Source: Orthonyx spaldingii (Eukaryota; Chordata; Aves; Passeriformes; Orthonychidae). Taken from it: a stretch of DNA of 64,000 nt. This document shows positions 49,835 to 62,242 of this stretch, one piece after another (the first letter of the stretch is position 1; every line of letters starts with the position of its first letter). The notes beneath the pieces were generated by a model. It did no database searches, was not told the DNA's origin, and saw nothing but the letters and a program-made list of their open reading frames with translations. The stretch spans positions 4,708,764 through 4,772,763 of the forward strand of contig VZTJ01000523.1 in the NCBI GenBank assembly GCA_013397795.1. The letters run 5' to 3'. Made by a program: the position numbers and the translations under genes.

Positions 49835-52800
49835 AATACCCTTTTTATGGCCTTGCTGAGAAAATGCTGCATCGGCGTCAGTGCGTGCAAAGTGCTGCCC
49901 GCAGAATTCTAACTCCCTTCCAGGGCCTTTTGGGATGTGCTGCCAGTCTGGAAGGAGTCGTGCTGGCTCTTTGTCAAACATCACATTGATTTTGAAATTA
50001 CTCTGATGGCTCTTTAAGGCAGTGCACTTTTTGTGGCCTTCTGCGTTTGTCATAGCTGATCTCTCTCTTTCCCGTGGAAGGGCAGAGGGGTGGCATTATC
50101 TGGTTTGGCTGCATTGATTTTCTGGGAGTGGCAGGTCAGATTCTGGATGGGGAAAAGAAGATCAGAACTGAAATGTCCGACTCTCCATTTTTACCCCAGT
50201 GGTGCTCATCTCCAGAGCAGGATGGGACTCACAGAACACACTCTGTCAGCAGAGTTTTTCCTCCCAAGACACCTGGGTGGTGGATAAGACAACCGTGGCT
50301 GGAGGTTTGTAAGGAAACGACCGTGAGCTGTGATAAAGAGGGAGTGGGGTCCACATACTCCTGCCTCCTTCTTCTTTGCTGAATCTGGCAATCCACGCCC
50401 TAAATCCTCACCCCTTTGACCTGGCTGTTTTTCTGTTACTTCTGCACAAAAGTGAAGGCCAAACCAAAGGTTGCAGAGGCAATGCTAGAAATTAAGATGT
50501 AAAAGGTGAGTCGTTCTTCACCTTCTGGAGGCTGCAGAATAGCCTTTCCATGAGGGTAAATACAATCTCTGTATCTGTACACTCAGCTGTTAATACTGTA
50601 AACGAAGTACAATGTTTTTCAGATTACTGAATCATTGCTGTCAGTAGAACAAGCAGCCCAAGCAGGCTGCCAAGACAGGCGATGAAAGAAATCATTAATT
50701 TTATGTTTCTGGTTCATGCACAAATTTCTGAGTGGGGGTGATTAACTCCTGGAACAAGCCACTGAGGGGAGCAGGGGATTCTCCAGTTCCTGCTGTCTCC
50801 AGATGAAGACTGGCTGCTGCTCTGTGAGGGATGCTTTTGCCAGACAAAGTTGCACTCTGTGCAAGTGCAACCAGCTGAATTGTGGAGGGAGCCCACCAAG
50901 TGCAGGGGCCAAGTGGAGACAATCTAAACATCTCAGCCACCCTTAACACTTGTGACATGCTCTTAGAAAAGGTCTTACTGCTATGTGGGTTCTGAATATT
51001 CATGGGTCAGTTCATTCTGACCCCTTAAAGAAATATCTCAGCTGGCACCAGGCTCTGGGCAGTGGTGCTGTCCCGGTGCCTGCGGGGATGCTGCAATAGC
51101 TGCAGGCTGCTGTCCCCTGCAGGATGCTGTGCAGGGGCCGTTCTGTGCAGCCCTACAGCCTTCCCTGGAAGGGAGACCCAGGCACGAAGAGGTGCAGCGC
51201 TTTGCTTTGGGGGTGGGAGCAAGGCTGTCCCGAGGGCGACAGCGTGGCAAAGCTGCCTTGCATCAGCCAGCTGCACAACAGAGCTCTCCTGCTCTGCAGC
51301 CTGTCGATCATTTTACATATTGCTTGTGTGCAGCAGCTCATGATAGAGGCCAATGGTCCTCATCTGACCCTGGCACTGCTCATCTTCCTCACAGACCTTG
51401 TGGTGGGTTTTGGATGCATCCCCTGCACTTGCATGCAGCTCCATAGCTCTGATCCTGGGAAATGATACTGATTAACTCTCAGGGCTGATAATAATTCAGT
51501 GGGATGCACCTTAGATTTGCTTGACCAAAGTGTTGGGGTGTGGCTCATTTCTTTTGCTTTGGCTGATGGTCAGCCTGGCTCCTCAAGGGAGGCCTCAGCA
51601 TCCAGGGAAGCAAAGAAGATGCAGTTGGGATAGGAGGGGACTTATCAAGCACATCTCAAGGGTGACTTTCTTGTGAGACCTCAGAGAAAAGCCCATTGCT
51701 CAGGCCCCCAAAGCCAAGGATGCTCCTTGCCTTAGGCTGTTGTGTGAGGAAGCCTTTGCTGCTGACCATGGGGCTCAGTATTCGATGTTCCCACCTGCCA
51801 AGCAGCAGAGATGCCTGGACACCACAACCCAGCCTGATCTCAGCTCTCATCCAGTGCCAGGATTTCTGCCCTCAGGGCAAAGTTCTCCCCTCCCTGGCCC
51901 CATCTGAGGTCCAGGGGGAAAAGAGGCATTTATTGAAAGGATTTCTATGTGCTGGAGAAGTTCTTCTTGGTATTCAGAAGTGGAAGAAAGTAGGAACCCT
52001 AATGTTTACATCCATACCATTTCAGGCTTTAATTTAGGCAATATAATGCAATCTTTCTCTGGACTTTAATAGCTTTTCTATTATTTTGCTTCACAGCTAC
52101 TTGGAAATGTGAGCTCCTTTACTACGTGACTACTTAGACCAATAAAGGAGCTGTTTACTTAACACATTCGTTTGCAGGCAGCCTCCTGCTGGTGGAGGCT
52201 GCCTTTGTCCACGGCTGTGAGTATGAATATGCATAATTAATAAATGTTATTTGCTGGACATTTATTCCTGAGTGTCTCAGCTCTCCTTGACCGAGAAATC
52301 CTGTCTCTCTGAGAGCTAATGAAAGGTTTAGACTTTCTAATTTATTTTCTTAGATTAGTCTCAGAAAATAACCCTATTATTCTAATAGGTAGATCAGTCC
52401 CTGAGGAAGATATGAATAAATGAAAAAGCAATAGGTGAAAAATAGGCCAGAGCTGCTATTACAGGAGAGTCTTTCTGACCTTTTAATTTTTGGTTCAGAA
52501 ACACAGGAAATCAGATTCTGTGAGCACACAAAATGCAGCCAGCTGTTCCTGCAGCCCCGGTAGCTGTTTTTCTGTGCAAAAGTGGCTGAATTTCTACTAG
52601 AGCAAACGTCTTCTCTGGAAATACATTTAAGTGCCTGTTGTATTAAATCTATTTTAGGTTGCATCGAGTGCACGAAATGCAGTGTCTGTATTCAATCCCA
52701 TTTTGGGTTGTACACACTAGAGGGAGCCATGGAAAAACCAATCCCCAGCCTGCTGCCAGGCTCCTGCCTTTCTCCTCAAAGCCCTGGGCCCTGCCTGCTC

Positions 52801-55146
52801 CTGACCTCTCCCCTGGGAAAATGGGTGTCTTTGAGGAGAAAACCCTTAAAAAAACAACGGTGGAGGAGCAGTTTGTTGAAAGTCAAGTGTATTGCTTGAA
52901 TATGCTGGTGTTGGTCAAAATTTTAGATAGCAAAAAGGTGTTTATTTCAATACATCTCAATGTTGCCTTTTGAGAATGTCTCAGGTTAGGTGATGTTGGT
53001 CCTTTTGGATGTTGCTCTGTTTTCCTGTTCCCCACTGAAATGTTGTGCATACATCCAGGAGATGCTTTTACACAGTATCCCACTCTCAGGAGGACAGCCA
53101 TTGTTGCAGGTATCCAGCACTCAATAAAATGTTTCAGGAGACAGGACATTATTTTTGCAACTATTTCATCTGAAATGCCATCTGTTTCTCCTGCTGCTAG
53201 GACCTTTGTGTGCCCACCACCCACAAATTCGCCTAATCCCTTCCCAAAGTCCCCTGTGCCCCAGTACTACTTCCCAGAGAGGGAAGTTCTTGGGCTGGGG
53301 GAGAGGGAGCTCCTCTGCTTTCCTTCTATCTGAGCCCTCTTTGCTTTGGGAAACAGGAAAGAAGAGCTCCCAGCTCACCAGCAAAGCCCCAGATTCTGCC
53401 TCCTGGGCCCCCATTTTCCTCAGCTAAATGATGCTTGTTTATAAGAGGTGATTTAGGATTGTAGATATTTTTTTTTTGCCTCCTTTGGGAGGTAATATTG
53501 GGAACTGGTGATGCAATCCCTGTGTGCTGATGGATCCTTGAGGAGGTTAATGCACTGTGCGAGGCCAGGACGAGCCACGCAGCCACTCCAAGGGCTGTAT
53601 TTTCACAGTGACCATTTGCCCTGGCAGCTTTATGGAAAAGAGTGGGGCTGTTAGTGGAACACAGCTGGAATCAGAGCAGGGGTACAGGAGTTTAGCCCAT
53701 GCTGTTGTTAATGGTGGTCACAGTGCTGCACATGTGAAGCCCGAACGATAACAGGCGCAGGCTGTTTGCTTTGCTGCCTTCCAGCACAACAGCAGCTTTG
53801 TTGGAGCTTTGATGAGCTGTCTCTGCTGCAGCTCGGGTACGGGCTGCTTCTCTGTCTGCAAGGAAACATCATCTCTGTTAAGGCAGAAATGTTTCCCTCT
53901 GAATGACAAGAAAAGAAAAGCCGAGCAGTGGTCTTGTCAAGTGCTGTTCCACTGATAAAACAGAAAATAGGACAAAAGTTTTCTCCCATCAAACAGGGTT
54001 ATTCTCAGCCAAGAGCAGACATCTCCCATTTATTTATGTCCTCTTGCTCCTGTGCTCTTTTCGTGCTCCCATCCGGATAAAGTTTCAAAGGGGCTCTGGG
54101 CCTGACGCTGCAAGTCCCCAAAAAACCTGTCACTGAGGTGAATAAATCCAGCACCAGGCTGGGACAGAGTAACAGGCACCAGCTAATGACTCGGGAAGGC
54201 TTTCCAGGTTTGCAGCCGACCCCTGGCGCAGAGGGCTCGGTGGGTGGGACACGCACGTGGTCACATTCGAGGGTCAGAGGCTGGAGCTGTGGCAGTGCAA
54301 GGAGTGGCAATCCCTCCTGGCCTCTCCTGCTCTCCCACAGTGATTAGTGCACCTATTGTAAGTCACAGAAAAAGAAATATTAGCTGAGTAATGCTTAAAC
54401 AAAGCCTCTGTGTGTTTGGGGACAGTGAGGAGTGTGCAGGCTGGGCTGCCCAGGCAGCCCAAGAGTAGATTTACAGCAGCTTTTAGCTTCTGATGAAGCC
54501 TGACACATACTTCTGCTTGGAGCAGTGACCCTGGAGGAAGAAACGAGAACCCATTTGGGAAAGGGTGATACCTCCACAGCATCATCATATCCTGAGTCCG
54601 CCGATGGCCCAGGGAGGTTTGTTTCAATCTGAAATGGAGATATTATTCCAAAGTGCTCTGCAGTGCACACCAGACCCAGAGTCTCTCGGTGCTGTGATCT
54701 GCAGGGAAAGGTCTCCAGGGGGATGGTGCTGCTTGTGTTTGGAGCCGATGCCACAATTCAGAGGGACACGCCAGGGACAGTGTGTGTTCGGGTTCCCCTG
54801 CATGCCGGACATTGTCGGGAAAAGATTAGTCTCCTTCTTAGATGCATCTCAGACTCTCCAAAGGCACAGCTGAGTGCTGAGGGGCAGAGTCGTGTCCTGT
54901 GTGTTGTTCCCCACTATTGTACCTGGTTTTATTTAGAAAAAAAGGCAGCAAGGCTGGCAGAAGCCATTCTTTGTGATATGATGCAGCAACTGAAAGGAGA
55001 AGCTCTGCTTTATATGGTTCTCAAGGAAAGGCTTCCCATTTAGCCCAGGAGTAGCAGCTGTTCTCCCAGTTTACAACACACAAACAGACTGCATTGTTTT
55101 CTAATTTGCTTTTTTTATTACAGCAGATATTGGATGGATAGCTAGC

Positions 55147-55175
55147 AAAAAAAAAAAAACAAAAAAAAACAAGGA
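55147..55175. repeat. A-rich simple repeat (A13 C A9 C AAGGAA)
   Basis: Two long A runs separated by a single C. It could be the remnant of a poly-A tail from a retrocopy, but the preceding bases (AGATATTGGATGGATAGCTAGC) do not match any gene I recognise. Confidence 0.85.
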
Positions 55176-58100
55176 AAGACCAGCCCAGCTGGTTCACTTT
55201 ATGTCTTTTGGAAACTGTAGGAGCTCAGGACATGCTCTTCCAGACAAACACCACCCAGGTACACCCGTGATCAGTGTTGCTATCTCTGGGTGCATGGGAA
55301 AAGGGTCTTCTTAGGGTGCATGAAGCAGTGAACTGGTGGTCCCAGGGAACCTTCTTGTCTATGGGATACATGCAGGAGCTGGGAGGTGCCCCATGAGCCA
55401 GGCAAGAAGCCCGTAAGGGTGGCTCTGCAGCCTGTCGGGAGCACTGTGGTCAAAAGGGACTCTTCTCCCTCAATTCATCAAACACAATTGCATTAATGTG
55501 AGGGAGCAGAGCACCGAGTAGGCAGGGGCCATTTTAACAATGTGGTGATGTCTTTATTATTATTATTTATTTAACCAAGAGCGCACCTGCAAATGGCTGG
55601 GCTGATTTCTGTAAGTCAGGCTCCTCTGTGTCAGGCGCTCAGCGGGTAGTGCTGCCTCGGCTGATCTTTCTGCAGGTAGCACTGGATTTGTTTTTCTTAG
55701 AGCTTCCTCAAGCTCATCTACCCTCGCGGCTGCTCTCACAGTGTAGCAAAGCAAAGAGGCTTCTGCTAAGGCTTGCCAGGCAGGCCAGTCCGCAGGGCTC
55801 CCCTCTGCCTTCGGGTGACTTGAACACTTGTTAATTGGCAGCAGGTTCTTAGCCCTCGCTGGAGGCAGAGGCTGTGCCAACACGCCGCTTCCTCCAGCGC
55901 ATCACCCCGGTGACTACAGCTTGACTCAGCCTTGCAGTGCTGCTGTTCTTCCCTTCTGAGCCTCTCCTGGGAGCCAGAGGTTTTGGCAGGCACTTCCTCA
56001 GTGCAAGGTGTCTCTGGGGACCGGGGTTCACTCACCAGGACTGTCTCACATGTGCCCAAATCGGCTGCAGGCTGCAGCCATCGAGGGAAAGGAGCGAATG
56101 CCAGCAGCCAGTGAGTCAGTGCACTCCCATGGTATTTGCTAGGCTTGGGTGGGGTTCCTCAGAAATGCCAGTTCACTTCCAAAGGAACATAAATCACTAC
56201 ATTTATACAAGCTTCAGTTCCGCAGATCCCTGTTTAGCAGCCAGGATGGGGTTTACAGTTAATTAAAAAAACAAAAAAGAAGAGGGCATGTGAAAGCAAG
56301 ACCCAAACGTCTTTAATAATTATCCCAAGAGCGAAAACTTTCACTCTTCTTTCGGATGATGGCAAACACTGGGGAGCAGCCGCCCCCGGAAACTCGGGCC
56401 CCTCCTGCCTCCCTCCCTTTGAAGCTTGGTTTCCTTCCCCTCGGCGGTGCAGCGACGTGACTGGGGACAGAGTGTTCATCACATGCTGGCACTCGGGCTC
56501 TCTGCGGGGCTGAGCCCGACTGCTGCTACAGCCGCCCATGTCCTCCCTGCAGAGCAGTTCCTCCGTGGCTGCTTGGGAGAAGGACAAACCGGGCAGCTGC
56601 AGCCGTTTGCTGGCTTTGGAGAAGGAATTCCTCCTTCCCCATCTGGCCTGGCTGTGCACACCTCTGCATGGGTGACTTGTGTAGGCCAGGGGGGACAAGA
56701 ACACTCCCTCGCTGGAGGAAGGGACCAAGCATTTTTCTGTGGGTAATCCACCATAACAGCCAGCAAAGAAAAACTCCCAAACCCTTTTGTTTAAAACAAC
56801 TGGACCTCTCTTACCTGCTCCCACAAATTGAGAGCATCTTTTCCTGCCCTCGTTGCTGATCCAAGTGAATTGATTCAAAAGCCTGGGTACCTGATGGCTG
56901 GGGTCCTCTTTGCTGCACGTACGTGATGCTCACAGCCACCTACAGCCCATTGCCTCCTTTGTGAGTCTTGTTCTCCTCCAGTGTTTCTACCTTTGACGTT
57001 ACGATCCTTCTCTTGCAAGTCCAAAGAACAAAGCTGTCCTCCCCACGCACTCAGGCACTCCTTCTTTTCCTAACTGAGCTCTGCAGTGCAGAGTTATTAA
57101 TAAAAAATCACAACGTCATGTACAGCCCGCACCATCACATCTGTCAATGTCACCACCACGCAAGATTGTGTGTTTTTTCCACCTTTTAGTGTTTCTTTGC
57201 TGCAGAGGTTGTTTAAAAGGAGGAGGAAAGCTGAGAAATCCCTCCCTACCTGCCAGAAGAAGTGAGTGATGATTTCAGTTCGGGGTGTGGCAGTTTGATG
57301 TCATCATTCATGGTTATTAAAAACTGTTATTTGTGAATCTTGAGCTGCTAAAAATAAAAGAATTCTAATACTTTACCATGATTTATCTTATTGAAGGTGT
57401 CAAACTGATCCTGGTTTGTCAATCTCTTATGTAAAATGTCATTTTATAAGCAGTGCTCGTGGCCTGTGTCTCTGTTCACTCCTTGGTAATACTTTTGAGT
57501 TTAATACTCAGCAGTGGCCATTAAAATCAGCTTCTGCTTGAGTGGGGTTAGGTTTTGAAGACTTATTTTCAGCATTTTCCAGAGTTAGTACAATCTATAG
57601 AGAAGTGCAGGACTACAGTCCAGGACCCTGTCCCAGGAAATGCTGGATGTCGCTGCCCTGAGGGTGAGTGATGTGCAAAGCCATTTTGGACCCAAAGCCC
57701 CTCTGCCCTGACACATTGAGGAATTCAGGACAAAACCTTCTGAGGAAATGTTGCAGCAAAAAAAAAAAATACAACACAACAAAAGGCAGATTTTATAATG
57801 AGGATCTTTCTTTGTTTTCCCTTTACTGCATGGGTGGGACCTCTAACAAGTCACCGTGCTCCCCATAGCAGTGTCTGGCTCACTCTGTTGATTGTCTTGT
57901 AGCAAGAAAAGGAATTAGCTTGTGGCTCTCTTAGTACCTCAGAGGATTCACAATACTGCCGGAATGTGGAGCAGGGGAAGGTGTCACAACATCAGCCTGA
58001 AGCACCAAGTTTCTCCAGCATGAGATGCAGGGACCATGGGTCTCATGGCCCCCACAAAGGGATCTGCAGGTGGTTGTGAGGGTGACACTGGCCCAGAGAA

Positions 58101-59509
58101 CCTCTGCAGCCTTCCTCAGCCCTCTTGGCACAAACACTTCTGAAATAGTCTCTTTCTGTGTGCATGTGCATTGCCACTGGGGTGCAGCTCTGCAACCTTG
58201 TTTCTGCTCAGCACTCGGATTCCTTCCTGTTACACATCCTTGGGCAGCCTATGTGTACATTAGCAGGGATTTTGCAGGGGACAAGCGGGGCGGGGCTCTA
58301 GCCATCACTGGCCCCCAGGGAGGTGGCACAGGACCCAAATGGGTTTGTTGAGTGCAAGCCAAAGCTGGAATTAGTGACTGTTGTGTCCATGGGGAGAGTA
58401 ACAGCAGCCCAGCCCGATTCACTGTGCAGGCAAACAGCTGTCAGGAGGGCTTGGTGGAGCCAAGGGAAGAGGGTGAGGGAGAGAGGGCTGCACTGTGAAA
58501 CCCCATCCAGTCCTCCTTGTTGTGTGGCACGTGAGGCTACCTGGGAGCTTCATCATTTGCACTTTTAAAATCTTGTGGACTTTGGGGAAGAAGGTGGAAG
58601 CTGCTGCAGGCTAGGCAGGAGGTAGATCTCTTTCAACTGTAAAAATCCCCGACTGCCTCGTGCCAGCTTGTGTGAGTGGCCATTTACTTCCCAGCTGGAG
58701 AGCTGCACGGTGAGTGAGGGGGAAGGAAATCCCACTCTGTGCTAGAATTGCTTTGGTGTAGATTATCAGGGATATTTCTTCCTCTGTTGTTACAACTACC
58801 TTACACCATGTGCTACTTTCTGCAGTTTTATTTAGCAATAAGAGCAAAATATCACTTGCTGTTTGCAACCTGACGGTGTGCATGTGCCATGGGGCATAAC
58901 GTGGGAAGGACATTGAATGTATCTGCTCCTTCTGCTATCCATGGGCTGTTCACAAAACCACGTTAATATCCCTTCCCTCCAGACACCTGCCAAAGACACA
59001 AACCTCTCCTGCTTTGTAATTCCTGCCCAGGAGGTTTGGGACACAGATGAGAAGCTATAGACTAAGAGGCCCCAGTCTGGTCCTCTCTGGCTTCTTCCCC
59101 TTCCCTGGGGCAGTCCCAAGCACAGAGGCTTGGGATATTCCTGTTTCTCTTCTCTGGTTCACCCAGCTTGTCCTCTGATTGCTCACAGAGTTGAGTGCAC
59201 AGCCCAGCTGAGTACCCAGCATTGAACGCAGCCCCTCTGAATCCACCAGCTAAGCCATCTGCTCAAGTGTTGCAATTTTGTGCAAATTCCAGCCGAAGTT
59301 TCCCAAGCAAGGGCACGGCCAGGCTGCCTGGAATGGATGCTGAGAGCAGATCACACACTCCTACAGTGTGCAAGCAGGGGGAGATGTAAAGCACCACCTC
59401 TACGGAGAGGAACCTGCCCTGTGCCGAATATGGGATGTGGCATGAGTCAAAATGAGGGACACCAGGAAATAATAGACTTCACATGAAGGAGAGCAATAAT
59501 TTGCAGCTG

Positions 59510-59615
59510 TAAATCACCTTTCATCTACAGATCACAGAGGCGTCTCAAGCACTAATTAGCACAGCCTTGCAGCATCCCTGCCCCATAACTAGTGCGGGGC
59601 GATGGTTATTCCATC
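59510..59615 (+). repeat. Possible ancient CR1/L3-type repeat remnant
   Basis: AAATCACCTTTCATCTACAGATCACAGAGGCGTCTCAAGCACTAATTAGCACAGCCTTGCAGCATCCCTG resembles the old amniote repeat segment of the type 'CCTTTCATCT-CAGATCTCAAAGCACTTTACAAA...AGCACCCCTG' found near L3/MIR-type tails. It is diverged, and the identification is from memory of the motif only. Confidence 0.35.
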
Positions 59616-59698
59616 TGCTGGCACGCAGCCACATGTCCTTGCAGGCACCGGCAAGAGGGAACTGGCTTGCGAGGTTGGTCCTGTTCCACTTCTCACAG

Positions 59699-59784
59699 GC
59701 GTGCTGGTGGCTCCCAGGCACCTGTGCTCAGGCTCTGCTCTGTGTCCCAAGCCAGTGCAGGTTTGGTCTCTGCTTCCACAGCAG
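59699..59784 (+). other. Candidate internal exon between good splice signals
   Basis: CCTGTTCCACTTCTCACAG gives a good acceptor and CAG|GTAAGT at 59,784/59,785 is a perfect consensus donor. They enclose 86 bases open in the frame GVLVAPRHLCSGS to WSLLPQQ, ending in phase 0. That matches the phase-0 start of the candidate exon at 61,291. An alternative acceptor (TGTCCTTGCAG) would start it at 59,645. The peptide is not recognisable and the composition is not clearly coding, so a lncRNA exon or a decoy is as likely. Confidence 0.22.
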
Positions 59785-59993
59785 GTAAGTGAAGATGGGC
59801 CAGGGGGAGTAGAACACACTTGGGATCCAACCCATTTCTGTTTTGGGTTCTATCTGATATTTCCTATGTGGAAATCACTACTTAAAGAAAACTTGAGTGA
59901 GCAAGGTGAGCTCCTCCAGGGGTAAAAGTCCTCCTTAACAGTGTTTTAAGTAAGTGTGGCAGGGAAGTTTACAACCTCCTAAAGTTTTCATAA

Positions 59994-60030
59994 ATATATG
60001 TGTATGTGTGTATATTTAAATATATGTATT
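59994..60030. repeat. TA/TG microsatellite
   Basis: Interrupted ATATATGTGTATGTGTGTATATTTAAATATATG sequence, a degenerate dinucleotide repeat. Confidence 0.8.
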
Positions 60031-60734
60031 TACAAAACATTTTCAAAAAATCTAGAGTTCTTTAACCTTGGTGGTTACCTCTGTAATGTTGGGGAGACAC
60101 ACCCAAAGCACTTGTTAACTTGCGCATGAAGCAGAGAACACAAATTTGCAAGAATCTGTATATGGAGTTGTTCATATTTCTCGGGAAGTGCGCGGAAGCC
60201 TGGCCAGCCCCAGCCTCAACCCCCTGCTTCACCGAGTTGAGTCATCTCTCTTAGGAAAAATGAAATATGCTTTTCTTGGAAGAATTTAAATGTGAGAAAG
60301 TGGCATAGTCAGGAAATTTCCCAGTTAGCTGTAGGTGAACCAGACCCATCTTCCCTCCCCCTGGGCTGGGTACCTAACACACACCCTGCAGCACCACAGT
60401 GCTTGAAGGACACAGCATGGATCTCTGGGTTGCAAAACTTTTCTATTTTGAGTTTGCAGTGAGCAAAATGAAGCAGAAGTTACTGGGCTTCATGTGGGAA
60501 TTGAAATGTAAAGACTGTGAAATATGGGAGAGGGGAATCAGCCTGGGTAGTCTCTCTCTGCATTTGAAATGTCTACGAACATTGTTGAAATACTGCGTGT
60601 GATCATTTTGCATGGCTGAAAATAGCTCTGCAAGGTGCCGGGTGGCAGTGCAAGCCAGCCCTTGGCATCACACAGCTCCCAGCATCGCTTTACTGTCACA
60701 CCAGGAGCTTTGCTGTACAAAGAAAGCACAACTG

Positions 60735-60880
60735 GAGACTGCTGCTTTGTCCATGTTACAAGGAGGTAAATTAAAGGCTAGAGAGATTTTAATTTGCTCC
60801 AGGACATAAAGAACGTCGGGGCAGAAGTGAGACCTGCAAGCCCCAGCTGACAGTCCCTTGCCCCGACTTTTGAATGATGT
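60735..60880 (+). repeat. Possible ancient L3/MIR-type tail remnant
   Basis: TCCATGTTACAAGGAGGTAAATTAAAGGCTAGAGAGATTTTAATTTGCTCCAGGACATAAAG follows the order of the classic 'ATTTTACAGATGGGAAACTGAGGCACAGAGAGGTTAAGTGACTTGCCCAAGGTCACA' segment of old amniote interspersed repeats. GCAGAAGTGAGACCTGCAAGCCCCAGCTGAC continues the same pattern. Strongly diverged. Moderate confidence that it is such a relic, low confidence about which family. Confidence 0.45.
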
Positions 60881-61290
60881 GGGATTCATTTCCTTCGTTA
60901 AAAATAACCTTGTTTATAACCTCTGTTTCATGATTCAGCTTTTCTGCAGTCATCAACTGATCGCCATCAAAGCAGGGCAGCATCAGATTTCAGGAGGAAG
61001 ATGCAATGGGCTGTTGCAGCTCAGGCATGCTCCTTGCAAAGGGCAGTTCAATGGAGGAAATGAGGGATACCTTGTCAAAGGGCTGCTCTCTTTTGGAGAG
61101 GAGTTCTCCTCTCTGAGATGGCTGTGCCAAATCCTAAACTGCCTGGAGCTCCTGTTGTGCAAATCCCCACTCATGGCTTCTGCCCTGCCAGAAACACCAG
61201 TGCCTCATCACCATGAATGCGGCCCCATGCAGGCCCAAAGCTACAGACAAACGTGGTTTTCCTGGTTCCTCTCCCCCTTCTTGCCTGTAG

Positions 61291-61371
61291 GTCAGAGCAT
61301 CAGACATGCGCTGCTCTACATACGGCGACCTGGAGCCCTACCAGTGGCACAGCTACCAGTTCTACGTTTAA
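61291..61371 (+). CDS. Candidate terminal coding exon of an unrecognised gene
   Basis: A strong acceptor (TCCTCTCCCCCTTCTTGCCTGTAG, ending 61,290) is followed in phase 0 by 26 sense codons and TAA at 61,369-61,371. The peptide begins VRASDMRCSTYGDLEP and ends in a Tyr/Gln/Trp-rich tail. Codons TAC GGC GAC CTG GAG CCC TAC CAG TGG CAC AGC TAC CAG TTC TAC mostly end in C or G, and CpGs are locally enriched. Both are typical of genuine vertebrate exons. An AATAAA follows at 62,157. I could not name the protein. The + strand donor at 59,784/59,785 is phase-compatible, but a coding partner exon was not established. It could equally be a lncRNA exon or chance. Confidence 0.35.
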   Translation, partial: VRASDMRCSTYGDLEPYQWHSYQFYV

Positions 61372-61549
61372 AGCAAGACTGGTTGCCAAGAAAAATCTCC
61401 TAGAAAGTCCCACACACCCACTTTTATTCCTCGCACTGTGGTGTGACGTGTCTCACGAGCAGCACAGCTCCCCAGGCTCCTAATGACCATGTTGCCAGGG
61501 TTTGCTAACTGCTGTATTATGTTGCCTGCAAAAATCGGGCTGCACAGCT

Positions 61550-61600
61550 GCAATCCTCATCCCATTTAGCAGACTGGGATGCGGAGGCACAAAATGGAAG
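61550..61600 (+). repeat. Possible short ancient repeat tail remnant
   Basis: CCTCATCCCATTTAGCAGACTGGGATGCGGAGGCACAAAATGG parallels the 'CATCCCATTTTACAGATGAGGAAACTGAGGCACA' segment of old MIR/L3-like repeats. Short and diverged. Confidence 0.3.
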
Positions 61601-62156
61601 GGACCATCCCTTTCCAAAACCTCCTGGTGGTTTTTGGCTAGCTCTGGATTAAGTTGTCACGTTCAGGTGGGTCAGCAACTGCTGGTCCAAGTGATGTGCC
61701 CATGGACACACAAATAATCAGTAGCAAAGATCCGAGCAGAAGCCAAACCCTTGAGACACAATCCTGTGGTGCAAACTTATGCTCATCCTTCTTTTTTTAG
61801 GAGTTAATCCTTTGTTCTTGCAGTAAGAGGAATTTTCCATAAATGTGGTATTTTTTTTACACCTCATTGTGTGTTTAATGTTTAACAGTGGGATCATTAT
61901 GGTTTTATTAGCAGCATGTAGCGCTTTGTCATCTTCAACTGACTTTGCAAACATTAACTAATTGGTCTCAACTATGAATCAGTGGTGGTAACTAGGAAGG
62001 GAGGAGAAGTGGTCTGCTGGTGGTCACTGGGAAAGTGGTTGTCAGAACAGGGCACAGAAACCAGGGCTCACACTTTGCTGCTCAGACCACGTACACTACA
62101 GTTTTATTGGTGTTATTTCCATTAGTGCTGCTGTCAGGGAGGGCTACTCTGTGTGC

Positions 62157-62162
62157 AATAAA
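62157..62162 (+). terminator. AATAAA polyadenylation signal possibly ending the 61.3-kb candidate exon
   Basis: TGTGCAATAAACAACC is followed by a pyrimidine-rich and GT-containing stretch (CTGCTTCTCTCTGCCTCTGGTTGAGG), a reasonable downstream element. It would give the 61,291 exon a 3'UTR of about 0.8 kb. AATAAA occurs often by chance, so this is only supportive. Confidence 0.3.
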
Positions 62163-62242
62163 CAACCCTCAGCTGCTTCTCTCTGCCTCTGGTTGAGGTC
62201 ATGCTTGACAAAAAGTCACCAAACCCCAAAAATGCTGAATTT

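Larger units (their letters stand above)
43931..59500. other. Intergenic region downstream of HS6ST2
   Basis: Apart from the reverse CR1 fragment and simple repeats, I see no gene here. Open frames of up to about 214 codons (for example the minus strand at 56,234-56,878) show no domain, no splice structure and no family resemblance. Mildly CpG-enriched stretches occur at about 47,890-48,260 and 55,640-56,480. Isolated consensus donors exist (AAGGTGAGT at 50,503-50,511, ACGGTGAGT at 58,707-58,715) without a convincing exon attached. Transcribed non-coding RNA is possible but cannot be shown. Confidence 0.6.

Noticed and set aside
56234..56878. Minus-strand frame of 214 codons
   Set aside because: No recognisable domain, no clear splice or polyadenylation context, and overlapping open frames in other registers. 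Locally raised GC explains the length.
60858..61403. Plus-strand frame of 181 codons overlapping the 61.3-kb candidate exon
   Set aside because: It runs through an ancient-repeat-like segment and across the strong acceptor, in a different frame from the coding-like tail. Likely a chance frame.
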